Below are positions 55,424-63,911 of a DNA stretch of 64,000 nt, in pieces. How positions within the stretch are numbered: position 1 is the stretch's first letter; each line of letters opens with the position of its first letter. Source of the DNA: Rhinopithecimicrobium faecis (lineage in GTDB: Bacteria > Bacteroidota > Bacteroidia > Sphingobacteriales > Sphingobacteriaceae); contig JAGKSB010000013.1 of the NCBI GenBank assembly GCA_017942165.1, positions 1-64,000 on the forward strand, read 5' to 3'. The notes below the pieces were generated by a model, which was not told the origin of the DNA, made no database searches, and saw only the letters and a list, made by a program, of their open reading frames with translations. The translations under genes were made by a program, and so were the position numbers.

Positions 55424-56518
55424 TTAAAAACTTATAGCTAATGCGCTTGTTGCTGTGAAACTGTTGTTTTTAAGATTATTCGATCTATTATAAAAGATAT
55501 CATCTTTACTACGTAAGTTTCTAACTTCCGTTCGCCATACCAAATTTGCAAGAATAGCATAATCAAAATTCAAAGAGTACCCATAAGTTTTAAAACCATT
55601 GGCTGTTCCTGTAGAAATAATGACCCCTGCTTTATCTTGATAATACTCGCCACGCGCTGTAATACTCAACTTTTCAGATGCCGAAAGTTTTGCTATCAAT
55701 ACAGGTGTATACCAGGAGTTATAGGCATCACTACCTTTTGATTTTTGTTCAGCTCCGATATCAAAGCCAGCAGTTATTCCTACTATTTTATTCAACTGAT
55801 AGATGGCATAAAAATTATGAAAATAGCGCATTTGTCTCGTACTATCAGGCTTATCACTTCCAATAAATGAACCACTATTGAGGGTTAATTTACTAGTTGG
55901 CTTATAGGTTAGCTGATGACCGAAAGCTGGCGTTGAGTTACCGTCAACACGCTGGATTCGTTGCCATCCATTTAAAATCAAACCGCTCACAAACCATTTA
56001 CCCGAAGGTGAGGTATAAGATATTTTGGCACCAGTCTCGAAATACGGAGAATTATCTGCAAATAAGCTTCTTGTCAATGTCCAATTATCCTTTCCTACAG
56101 CACTTTCAAAACCTAAATGCGAAGAAAATACACCCGCATCAATCCAGAGATCATGTTTTTTAGAAATTTTCACCCCTAAGTTTCCTTCATAGATATTTTT
56201 CATGATGTCCTTTTCTGCGGCATAATTTGCGCTCATATAGGTCCCTGTTGCTAACGCCAAATTTGCCCTTACCTTCGCATTATTATAACTGGCTTTGATG
56301 AATGCCAAATTGAGATTAACTTCATTATTTCTGTTATGACTGTAAACAAATTCTGGGCGCATATTATTTAACTTACGGTTCGCATCGTACTGATAATATA
56401 CTTCCGCATAACCACTTATAGTCAATGGATTAACAGGCACTTCTAAACTATCTTTTTGGGCAAATAAAGACCCTGAGCAACTCAATAGAAGCCCTATTGT
56501 AATATTTAAATATTTCAT
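55424..56518 (-). CDS. outer-membrane beta-barrel porin (BBP2/OmpL-like)
   Basis: The 364-residue protein has a signal peptide (cleaved near LFAQ), repeated amphipathic strands with aromatic residues (YAEVYYQYD, KASYNNAKV) and ends in a terminal strand with a C-terminal phenylalanine. It matches the OmpL-like beta-barrel porin-2 family. It sits between kdpC and the kdpD half, within the Kdp set. A potassium-related outer-membrane pore is inferred from this position. Confidence 0.75.
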   Translation of the reverse strand: MKYLNITIGLLLSCSGSLFAQKDSLEVPVNPLTISGYAEVYYQYDANRKLNNMRPEFVYSHNRNNEVNLNLAFIKASYNNAKVRANLALATGTYMSANYAAEKDIMKNIYEGNLGVKISKKHDLWIDAGVFSSHLGFESAVGKDNWTLTRSLFADNSPYFETGAKISYTSPSGKWFVSGLILNGWQRIQRVDGNSTPAFGHQLTYKPTSKLTLNSGSFIGSDKPDSTRQMRYFHNFYAIYQLNKIVGITAGFDIGAEQKSKGSDAYNSWYTPVLIAKLSASEKLSITARGEYYQDKAGVIISTGTANGFKTYGYSLNFDYAILANLVWRTEVRNLRSKDDIFYNRSNNLKNNSFTATSALAISF

Positions 56519-56628
56519 TATCGTGTTTTAAGATATATTTATTAGCTATAGTTACTAGCTAAAATGACTACGTTAAACTTGTATCCCAGCAAAATTTCTA
56601 TAAATAATATAGCTTGAGTTATTAGGGA

Positions 56629-57195
56629 TTAATTTTGTTGAATTTCATCCAAAGCAATATTTAATTTTAACACATTAATTTTTGAAGGACCGAATAATCC
56701 AACCAAAGGTTGTTCAGTAAGGTCAGCTATTAATTTTTCTAAAATAGGCTCTTCAATAGCTCTAATTTTCGAAATTCTCTTCACTTGTACCTTTGCCGCT
56801 TCTATCGAAATATTTGGATCTAAACCACTGCCACTTGCTGTCACAATATCTACAGGTATATCTTCTTTTCTAACAGCAGGATTTTTCAATAGAAAAGTAT
56901 CAATACGCTCCTGTACTTCGAGAAGATATTCTTCATTTGATGGACCTTTATTACTTCCTCCCGAACCGGCAGCATTGTAGGCAACTGCCGAAGGACGCGA
57001 CCAGAAGTATTCATCATTGGTAAAAGATTGGCCAATATTTGAATAATATTTTTTCCCATGGTGGATAAGGATGTCACCTTTGCCTTTATTGGGTGAAATT
57101 TGTGCAATCATCCATACAGCTAGTGGATATAATAGGGCAAATAGCAGTATGGTTACTGCAGTCAGCTTAATAGCTGGTAAAATATGTTTTTTCAT
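56629..57195 (-). CDS. kdpC: potassium-transporting ATPase subunit C
   Basis: KdpC is the single-span helper of the KdpFABC K+ pump. The 188-residue protein has one N-terminal membrane helix (about 8-30). The soluble domain contains YFWSRPSA, ASGSGLDPNIS (the family signature) and the final VNVLKLN-type strand. The start is 17 bp after kdpB. Confidence 0.95.
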   Translation of the reverse strand: MKKHILPAIKLTAVTILLFALLYPLAVWMIAQISPNKGKGDILIHHGKKYYSNIGQSFTNDEYFWSRPSAVAYNAAGSGGSNKGPSNEEYLLEVQERIDTFLLKNPAVRKEDIPVDIVTASGSGLDPNISIEAAKVQVKRISKIRAIEEPILEKLIADLTEQPLVGLFGPSKINVLKLNIALDEIQQN

Positions 57196-57212
57196 TTTGA
57201 TTATTTCTAAGA

Positions 57213-59225
57213 TTAAATAAATAGTGAGACAACAATGTCAATCAATTTGATCGCTACAAATGGAATCACAATCCCCCCTAACCCATAAATAAATAGATTT
57301 CGTCGCAATAGAGCCGAGGCTCCTATAGGCTTATAGGCCACTCCTTTTAATGCCAATGGTATAAGAAATGGTATAATGATGGCATTAAAAATTACAGCGG
57401 ACAAAATAGCGCTTTGAGGACTGGAAAGGTTCATAATATTCAGGCTTTGTAATGCAGGAATAGCCGTGATAAACAAAGCTGGAATGATGGCAAAATATTT
57501 TGCCACATCATTGGCTATACTAAACGTAGTTAACGTACCACGTGTCATTAACAACTGTTTGCCAATTTCTACAATCTCAATTAATTTGGTTGGGTCATTA
57601 TCTAAATCCACCATATTTCCGGCTTCTTTGGCAGCTTGGGTTCCACTATTCATGGCAACACCAACATCCGCTTGAGCAAGCGCTGGAGCATCATTCGTAC
57701 CATCGCCCATCATCGCCACTAATCTACCGTCAGCTTGTTCCTTTTTGATATAATTCATTTTATCTTCAGGTTTAGCTTCAGCGATAAAATCATCAACACC
57801 CGCTTTCTCTGCAATAAACCTTGCTGTTAATGGGTTATCCCCTGTTACCATGACAGTTTTAATACCCATCTTTCGCAAACGCTCAAAACGTTCTTGAATA
57901 CCAGGCTTAATAATATCCTGCAATTCTATTACACCCAAAGCTTTTTCATTTTCCGAGACCACCAAAGGTGTTCCACCATTAGTAGCTATTTGATGTACTT
58001 TATCCATTAATCCTTCGGGGAACACATTTCCAGCCTTCTGCACCAAATTTTTGATGGCATCTGTGGAACCTTTACGAATACGTGTGTTTTCAAAATCAAT
58101 CCCTGAACTTCTTGTCTCTGCTGAGAACTGAATAAATTTTGGGTTTGCGACATTGAAATTTAAAGGGTTTATTTCTGCCAACTCCAGAATTGATTTTCCT
58201 TCGGGAGTTTCATCACTCATAGAGCTTAATACTGCCGCACGAATCAACTGTTTAGGATCTACACCTTCAGCAGGGTAAAAGTGTGTCGCTTTTCTATTGC
58301 CAATGGTGATAGTCCCTGTTTTATCTAATAATAACACGTCAATATCTCCTGCAGTCTCCACAGCTTTTCCACTTTTTGTTATCACATTGGCACGTAATGC
58401 TCTATCCATTCCAGCAATTCCAATTGCCGAAAGTAACCCACCAATAGTTGTGGGTATCAAACAGATAAATAATGCTATAAACGAGGCTATCGTGATTGAA
58501 GCCTGAGCAAAATCAGCAAAAGGTTTTAACGTAACTGTTACAATAACAAACACCAGGGTAAATCCTGCTAAAAGTATCGTTAAGGCGATTTCATTGGGTG
58601 TTTTTTGGCGCGATGCCCCTTCAACCAAAGCAATCATCTTGTCTAAAAAGCTCTCGCCTGGTTCAGTCGTAACTTTAACAACGATCTTATCCGACAGTAC
58701 TTTTGTCCCTCCAGTTACAGAGCTTTTATCGCCTCCAGATTCCCGTATTACAGGAGCTGACTCCCCAGTAATCGCGCTCTCATCAATAGTGGCTAAACCT
58801 GCAATAATCTCTCCATCAGTAGCAATGATATCTCCTGCTTCACAAATGAAAATATCTCCCTTTTTCAATAAAGATGATGATATCGTCTCCCCATTTTCTA
58901 ATTTTGCCGGCGTATCTTCTCTTGTCTTTCTTAAGCTATCTGCTTGTGCTTTCCCGCGTGCTTCAGCAATGGCTTCAGCAAAATTGGCAAACAACAAGGT
59001 TAAAAAAAGAAGTATAAAAATGCTGAAATTATAGGCAAAACTTCCTTGATTCGTTTCTCCAAACAGAATCCAGACACTTACAATTAGCATGACAGCAGTA
59101 CCCAATTCTACCGTAAACATAATCGGATTACGAAACATTGATTTGGGGTTGAGTTTCACAAAAGATTGCACTAATGCTTCTTTAAGCATATCTTTTTGAA
59201 ACAATGAATTATTTTCTGATTTCAT
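57213..59225 (-). CDS. kdpB: potassium-transporting ATPase subunit B
   Basis: KdpB is the P-type ATPase subunit of the Kdp pump. The 670-residue protein has the phosphorylation motif DKTGTIT (Asp near 300), TGES in the actuator domain, and [18 protein letters not shown] near the hinge. Length and domains are normal. It lies between kdpA and kdpC in the usual order. Confidence 0.97.
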   Translation of the reverse strand: MKSENNSLFQKDMLKEALVQSFVKLNPKSMFRNPIMFTVELGTAVMLIVSVWILFGETNQGSFAYNFSIFILLFLTLLFANFAEAIAEARGKAQADSLRKTREDTPAKLENGETISSSLLKKGDIFICEAGDIIATDGEIIAGLATIDESAITGESAPVIRESGGDKSSVTGGTKVLSDKIVVKVTTEPGESFLDKMIALVEGASRQKTPNEIALTILLAGFTLVFVIVTVTLKPFADFAQASITIASFIALFICLIPTTIGGLLSAIGIAGMDRALRANVITKSGKAVETAGDIDVLLLDKTGTITIGNRKATHFYPAEGVDPKQLIRAAVLSSMSDETPEGKSILELAEINPLNFNVANPKFIQFSAETRSSGIDFENTRIRKGSTDAIKNLVQKAGNVFPEGLMDKVHQIATNGGTPLVVSENEKALGVIELQDIIKPGIQERFERLRKMGIKTVMVTGDNPLTARFIAEKAGVDDFIAEAKPEDKMNYIKKEQADGRLVAMMGDGTNDAPALAQADVGVAMNSGTQAAKEAGNMVDLDNDPTKLIEIVEIGKQLLMTRGTLTTFSIANDVAKYFAIIPALFITAIPALQSLNIMNLSSPQSAILSAVIFNAIIIPFLIPLALKGVAYKPIGASALLRRNLFIYGLGGIVIPFVAIKLIDIVVSLFI

Positions 59226-59249
59226 TTTTTTTCTTTTTATAGACCTTGA

Positions 59250-60938
59250 TTATTTCATTGAAAAGTATTCGGCAATTGGCCCAAGAGTTAATGCTGGGAA
59301 GAATGATAATGCAGCAATGATAACAATGACAGCAAAAACCATTATTCCAAAAGTTCCAGTATCCGTTTTTAAAGTACCATTTCCAGTTGGAATATATTTT
59401 TTACTAGCTAACAATCCAGCTATCGCAATCGGACCAATAATAGGAAGGAATCTTCCTAGGATTAAAATAAATCCTGTCGAAATATTCCACCATAAATTAT
59501 TATCACCTAACCCTTCAAAACCACTTCCGTTATTTGCAGCAGACGAGGTATACTCATACAATATTTCTGAAAAACCATGAAATCCAGGGTTATTTAGCGT
59601 GGCTGCTCCTTGCTCAGGAAAAGCTGTAGCTAGAGCCGTTCCGACTAGTATTAAAAAAGGATGTAAAAGCGCAATGATCATTGCTATTTTCATCTCTTTG
59701 GCCTCCACTTTCTTACCCATAAATTCTGGGGTACGACCAACCATTAATCCACTTATGAAAACAGCCAAAATAATGAAGATAAAGAAGTTTAATAATCCTA
59801 CTCCACAACCACCATAAAAGGCATTAATCATCATTGCAATAAGTTGATTCATACCTGATAAAGGCATAGAGCTGTCGTGCATAGAATTAATAGATCCCGT
59901 AGAAATCACTGTCGTAACAATACTCCAAAAGCCGGTTGCTGCAGCTCCAAAGCGAATTTCTTTACCTTCTGTAGCTCCTAATGAGTTATCTATACCCATT
60001 GCCGATATCGCCGGATTTCCTTTCATCTCCATAGTTACATTCGGAATTGTTAGCAATAAAAACCCAAGAGTCATCACGCCGAAAATCATCCAAGAGAACT
60101 TTCTTTTACGCGTAAAATAACCAAAAGCAAAAATCATGGCCAATGGCACTATTAACTGTCCAAACATTTCAACCATATTGCTGAAATAACTTGGATTTTC
60201 AAATGGATGGGCACCATTGGCACCAAAAAATCCACCCCCATTCGTACCGACATGCTTGATAGCCACAAAACTTGCTACAGGACCCGTTGATACTTCAACT
60301 GTATCTCCCTGTAAGCTGATGATTTGATCTTTACCCTCAAAAGTCATTGGGGTACCATTGAAAACTAGAATTGACGCTATGACTAAAGAAAGAGGCAATA
60401 AAATACGGGTACAAGATTTTAATAAAAATTCGTAAAAGTTACCTAGTTCATCCGTTGCTTTTTCTCGGAAAGCTCTAAATAATATCGCCGCAGCCGCTAA
60501 ACCCGTACCGGCACTCACAAATTGCAGAAACATTAACCACATCTGACTAAAATAACTGACTCCAGACTCACCAGAATAATGCTGCAGATTACAGTTAACG
60601 ACAAAAGATATCGTGGTATTGAACGCTAAATCAGCAGACATATTGGGATTACCATCCGGATTCAATGGTAGCCATTGTTGTGTCATTAGAAAGAACATCC
60701 CTAAGACAAACCAAATCATATTGATCGTTAATAAAGCAACTAAATGCTCTTTCCAATTCATCTCCTTGTTAGGATTGATCCCACTCAACTTATAGCAAAG
60801 TTTTTCTATGGGGTTAAATATGGGATCGAGCAAAGTCTCCTCTTTGCCATATACCTTTGCAATGTATTTTCCGAATGGAATGGCCAAAGCCAATGTTCCC
60901 AAAAACATTGCTAAGATTCCTATTATTTCTGTGTTCAT
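59250..60938 (-). CDS. kdpA: potassium-transporting ATPase subunit A
   Basis: KdpA is the K+-channel-like subunit of KdpFABC. The 562-residue membrane protein has the family motifs, including the selectivity-filter repeats (SGESGVSYFSQM, GTNGGGFFGANGAHPFENP, GSTEGKE-like). It starts 62 bp after kdpF and ends 24 bp before kdpB. Confidence 0.97.
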   Translation of the reverse strand: MNTEIIGILAMFLGTLALAIPFGKYIAKVYGKEETLLDPIFNPIEKLCYKLSGINPNKEMNWKEHLVALLTINMIWFVLGMFFLMTQQWLPLNPDGNPNMSADLAFNTTISFVVNCNLQHYSGESGVSYFSQMWLMFLQFVSAGTGLAAAAILFRAFREKATDELGNFYEFLLKSCTRILLPLSLVIASILVFNGTPMTFEGKDQIISLQGDTVEVSTGPVASFVAIKHVGTNGGGFFGANGAHPFENPSYFSNMVEMFGQLIVPLAMIFAFGYFTRKRKFSWMIFGVMTLGFLLLTIPNVTMEMKGNPAISAMGIDNSLGATEGKEIRFGAAATGFWSIVTTVISTGSINSMHDSSMPLSGMNQLIAMMINAFYGGCGVGLLNFFIFIILAVFISGLMVGRTPEFMGKKVEAKEMKIAMIIALLHPFLILVGTALATAFPEQGAATLNNPGFHGFSEILYEYTSSAANNGSGFEGLGDNNLWWNISTGFILILGRFLPIIGPIAIAGLLASKKYIPTGNGTLKTDTGTFGIMVFAVIVIIAALSFFPALTLGPIAEYFSMK

Positions 60939-60950
60939 TATTTATTGTTA

Positions 60951-60992
60951 AAATTTAATAGATAAGGGAAAAAATTTAATAGATAAAGGAAA
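60951..60992. repeat. 21-bp direct repeat upstream of kdpA
   Basis: Two adjacent 21-bp copies (60951-60971 and 60972-60992) of AAATTTAATAGATAA followed by RGGAAA differ at one base. The repeat lies in the 62 bp gap between kdpF and kdpA, which it lengthens. Confidence 0.75.
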
Positions 60993-61000
60993 AGCTATAA

Positions 61001-61078
61001 TTAAAATTTTTCTGGTTTCAGTAAAACATAAACGATATAGGCGAAAACGCCTATTGCAAGTAAAAGAAGAGCGATCAT
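61001..61078 (-). CDS. kdpF: potassium-transporting ATPase subunit F
   Basis: This 25-residue single-helix peptide (MIALLLLAIGVFAYIVYVLL, then KPEKF) is the stabilising subunit of the Kdp pump. Placement just before kdpA, membrane topology and size all fit. It starts 1 bp after the stop of the upstream unknown gene. Confidence 0.85.
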   Translation of the reverse strand: MIALLLLAIGVFAYIVYVLLKPEKF

Positions 61079-61079
61079 A

Positions 61080-61457
61080 TTAATTAATTTTTATAGAAAT
61101 ATGTTGATATTGCTGATTATAAATAATTTTAAAAGGTGCTGGTAGTTTTTGGTAGACATAATGCCATTGATTCACATCGCAGCGTTTGTGCATACTTTCT
61201 AAAGAGCGTACAAAAAGATTCTCGATAATTTCTTTGATGTAATTATTTCCATGTGTAAAAACAATAGCAACAAATTTGATCAATCTGCTGACCATCCTAA
61301 TCTTTCCATCAACAATCAATTGCTTCAAATAATTCACAATTGCTTGAAGAATACCAGCAAAATTATTGTGGCTTTTAAGTTGTTTAATTTCCTGTTTAAT
61401 TGCAGGAAATCGATAAGACAAATAATTTGAGGCGCGTAATGTTGTAATTTCAGCCAT
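61080..61457 (-). CDS. unknown protein of the Kdp operon (1)
   Basis: The 125-residue protein is helical and basic, without signal or membrane segment. I do not recognise the family with confidence. It starts 2 bp after the neighbouring unknown gene and ends 1 bp before kdpF, so the four genes look tightly coupled. Its size and helix content resemble the neighbour at 61460-61819, but no clear sequence match was seen by eye. Confidence 0.65.
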   Translation of the reverse strand: MAEITTLRASNYLSYRFPAIKQEIKQLKSHNNFAGILQAIVNYLKQLIVDGKIRMVSRLIKFVAIVFTHGNNYIKEIIENLFVRSLESMHKRCDVNQWHYVYQKLPAPFKIIYNQQYQHISIKIN

Positions 61458-61459
61458 GG

Positions 61460-61819
61460 TTATTTTTTTTTGTGTTTCAATGTTTCGAGCAGTACTTTTA
61501 CATAACTTAATTGCAGCTCTCCAGGAATTAGATTCAAATGATTTAGAAAGTTTTGAGTTCCCAATTTTTCAGCGATTACATACAAAAACTCATTTTCTAT
61601 CGCGTTCTGAATAAATAAATCTTTAGACTGATAATGTGAGTTTATCATGGCGATAATCTCCCGTGAAGCATGCTCATCGAAATGTGTAGAACAATACATT
61701 CCAAAGTGCCTTAAGACCATATATTCTTTACAGTTAGCATTACCTTCCTTATTAAGCATTGCATAGGGGTAAATTTCAGGGAACCCAATACGCAAGCTTT
61801 GCTCTAATGTTGTTTTCAT
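61460..61819 (-). CDS. unknown protein of the Kdp operon (2)
   Basis: The 119-residue soluble helical protein has conserved-looking segments such as FPEIYPYAML and FGMYCSTHFDEHASRE and no named domain known to me. It lies between the 27-residue membrane peptide and unknown gene 1. Co-location at the head of the Kdp operon suggests a regulatory or assembly role; this is inference. Confidence 0.65.
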   Translation of the reverse strand: MKTTLEQSLRIGFPEIYPYAMLNKEGNANCKEYMVLRHFGMYCSTHFDEHASREIIAMINSHYQSKDLFIQNAIENEFLYVIAEKLGTQNFLNHLNLIPGELQLSYVKVLLETLKHKKK

Positions 61820-61822
61820 ATT

Positions 61823-61906
61823 TTAAATTTTTTCAAAAAAATCAATAGATTTAAAAAACACTACGAAACAGGCTAAACCTGCGATTACTAAGACGATTGT
61901 TAACAT
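61823..61906 (-). CDS. 27-residue membrane peptide at head of Kdp operon
   Basis: This short frame encodes MLTIVLVIAGLACFVVFF followed by KSIDFFEKI: one membrane helix with a short charged tail. It ends 3 bp before the next gene, and a -24/-12 promoter candidate lies 29 bp upstream of its ATG. The KdpF-like size and topology, plus its position as the first gene, suggest a real peptide, perhaps a second KdpF-like subunit. Confidence 0.65.
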   Translation of the reverse strand: MLTIVLVIAGLACFVVFFKSIDFFEKI

Positions 61907-61934
61907 AGTTTGATGATTATATATGTTTCCCTAT

Positions 61935-61951
61935 ATGCCATTTACAGACCA
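61935..61951 (-). promoter_or_regulatory. sigma-54-type promoter of the Kdp operon
   Basis: The minus strand reads TGGTCTGTAAATGGCAT. GG and GC are spaced by 10 nt as in the TGGCAC-N5-TTGC consensus, and most core positions match. The start codon of the first gene follows 28 bp downstream. The next upstream gene encodes a sigma-54-dependent activator, which strengthens the call. Confidence 0.6.
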
Positions 61952-62018
61952 CGACACCTCACAAGAACACAATCTTCTAACTATCAGCTAAATACATTTA
62001 TTTTGAAAAATATAGCAC

Positions 62019-62047
62019 AAAAAAAAGCCTATCAAAATGATAGGCTT
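62019..62047 (-). terminator. terminator after the response-regulator gene
   Basis: AAGCCTATCATTTTGATAGGCTT is a perfect hairpin and is followed by a T-run on the minus strand. It separates the regulator gene from the Kdp operon promoter. Confidence 0.85.
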
Positions 62048-62071
62048 GTTCTCAAAATGATAGGTTAATAA

Positions 62072-63412
62072 TTAAATTTTATACTCTTCAATCTTTCGGT
62101 AAAGCGTTGCTATTCCAATTTCTAATAAGCGAGCGGCTTCGGCTTTATTTCCTTGTGTATGAATAAGAACTTTTTGAATATGTAGTTTCTCGATACTATT
62201 CAAAGAAAATGCGGAGAGCTGATGATTTTTTTTCACATCCTGAGGAAGCTGTAGGTCCATAGGTAAATCCGCTAAGGTCAGCGTATTCGCTGTAGATAAA
62301 ATGAGTGCTCTTTCGATGACATTTTTTAATTCACGGATATTTCCTGACCAATGGTGTTGTTGCAAATTGATCATAAAATCAGCATCGATGTGATTGATTT
62401 TTTTATTCATCTTTAATGATAGTACATCGACAAAATATTTTATTAAGAGTGGAATATCATCATCTCTTTCCCTTAAGGCTGGTAAATAGATTTGAAAAAC
62501 AGAGAGGCGATAATATAAATCCTCTCTAAAGTGTCCTTGAGCAATTTCTTGTTTTAAATCTCTGTTTGTAGCAGCTATTACACGCACATTTACTTTTGTT
62601 GGCTTCGTTTCGCCAATTTTCATAAATTCTCCAGACTCTAATACACGCAATAGTTTAGCCTGAAGATCTAGTGCCATTTCACCCAGCTCATCTAAAAATA
62701 TCGTTCCATTATTCGCTTCTTCAAAGAGCCCTTTTTTATCTTTCAAGGCGCCCGTAAATGCTCCGGCCTTATGACCAAACATTTCATTTTCCAATAAATC
62801 TTTAGTGAATGCTGAGCAATTTATCACTACAAAATTTTCTTTATTTCGATTACTTTCTTGTTGTATCGCTTGGGCAAAAACTTCTTTTCCGGTTCCCGTT
62901 TCCCCTGTTAAAAGAATCGTTGTATCCGTTTTAGCGACTTTTTTTGATAGTTCTATAGCATGTAAGATGCTTTTTGACTTTCCTATAATCTTGTTGAAAG
63001 AATATTTTGATTCCAGTTTCTTTTCGAGATGCTGAACACGTTTTGCTAATGACACTTTTTCCAACGCTTTATACAAAATCGGAATGATTTTGTTATTATC
63101 ATCCCCTTTCGTCAAGTAATCAAAAGCCCCATTTTTTATGGCTTGAACACTATCAGGAATTTTTCCAAAAGCTGTTAATAGAATAACTTCGATTGCAGGA
63201 TATTGCTCTTTGATTATTGTCGTTAATTCTACGCCAGAACCATCGGGCAATTTAACATCACATAGTACGACTTCTACTTCTACTTGCGCTAACTTTTTTA
63301 ATCCAGATTTACAATCTGCAGCTTGTAAGACTTCGAAGCCCTCTAAGGATATAATTCTTGAAAGTAAATTTCTTAGTTTTTCTTCGTCGTCAATGATGAG
63401 TATTTTGTTCAT
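62072..63412 (-). CDS. NtrC-family sigma-54-dependent response regulator
   Basis: The 446-residue protein has a receiver domain with Asp52 in LCDVKLPDG, an AAA+ domain with GETGTGKE (about 168-175), the sigma-54-contacting GAFTGA, and a C-terminal Fis-type helix-turn-helix (NKAEAARLLEIGIATLYRKI). It replaces the OmpR-type KdpE of E. coli. It is monocistronic, bounded by a terminator, and stands 166 bp upstream of the Kdp operon it probably activates. Confidence 0.93.
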   Translation of the reverse strand: MNKILIIDDEEKLRNLLSRIISLEGFEVLQAADCKSGLKKLAQVEVEVVLCDVKLPDGSGVELTTIIKEQYPAIEVILLTAFGKIPDSVQAIKNGAFDYLTKGDDNNKIIPILYKALEKVSLAKRVQHLEKKLESKYSFNKIIGKSKSILHAIELSKKVAKTDTTILLTGETGTGKEVFAQAIQQESNRNKENFVVINCSAFTKDLLENEMFGHKAGAFTGALKDKKGLFEEANNGTIFLDELGEMALDLQAKLLRVLESGEFMKIGETKPTKVNVRVIAATNRDLKQEIAQGHFREDLYYRLSVFQIYLPALRERDDDIPLLIKYFVDVLSLKMNKKINHIDADFMINLQQHHWSGNIRELKNVIERALILSTANTLTLADLPMDLQLPQDVKKNHQLSAFSLNSIEKLHIQKVLIHTQGNKAEAARLLEIGIATLYRKIEEYKI

Positions 63413-63531
63413 AATATAGGCTTGTCAAATTGAAAACAAATTTACGGCAAATTCTAATTTAGCTAACTATAAAAAAAAACTTTTAAAATTAACCTGAGAT
63501 ATGCTAAAAAAAGGTTGGGATTTCTGTTAAC

Positions 63532-63569
63532 AAAAAAACCGTTTCTGTCGACGACAGAAACGGTTTTTT
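63532..63569 (-). terminator. terminator of tRNA cassette 4
   Basis: CCGTTTCTGTCG pairs with CGACAGAAACGG directly, flanked by A-runs and T-runs. It differs from the hairpins after the other cassettes. Confidence 0.9.
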
Positions 63570-63570
63570 G

Positions 63571-63655
63571 TACCTAGGGCGGGAATCGAACCCGCACTCT
63601 CTTAACAAGAACAGGATTTTAAGTCCTGCGTGTCTACCAGTTCCACCACCTAGGC
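63571..63655 (-). tRNA. tRNA-Leu (TAA), cassette 4
   Basis: Same sequence as the other three tRNA-Leu copies, on the minus strand. Confidence 0.97.
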
Positions 63656-63668
63656 AGGTGATTAAATT

Positions 63669-63744
63669 TGGAGCGAAAAACGAGATTCGAACTCGCGACC
63701 CCAACCTTGGCAAGGTTGTGCTCTACCAGCTGAGCTATTTTCGC
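63669..63744 (-). tRNA. tRNA-Gly (GCC), cassette 4
   Basis: Same sequence as the other three tRNA-Gly copies, with encoded CCA, on the minus strand. Confidence 0.97.
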
Positions 63745-63783
63745 GTCTAACGTCCAAGCTATTGCTTTTCCGTTTTGGTGATG

Positions 63784-63814
63784 CAAATATAGGAAGAAAT
63801 CTTGATGTGCCAAA
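63784..63814 (-). promoter_or_regulatory. promoter of tRNA cassette 4
   Basis: On the minus strand TTTG (63811-63814), 19 bp, TATATTTG (63784-63791). The whole element including the spacer equals that of cassette 2. Confidence 0.85.
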
Positions 63815-63842
63815 TTATTTCACCACAAATTCGGACACCAAA

Positions 63843-63904
63843 CGGTAAGAGGCTTAGTATATGGTAAATAAAATTATATTTCTTTCTTACAAAGCCTCCT
63901 ACCG
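63843..63904. repeat. inverted repeat between tRNA promoter and last gene
   Basis: CGGTAAGAGGCTT (63843-63855) pairs with AAGCCTCCTACCG (63892-63904) with one mismatch around a 36-nt AT-rich loop. It lies 8 bp past the stop of the gene at the window edge, so a terminator-like role is possible although no T-run follows. Confidence 0.45.
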
Positions 63905-63911
63905 AGGGATA

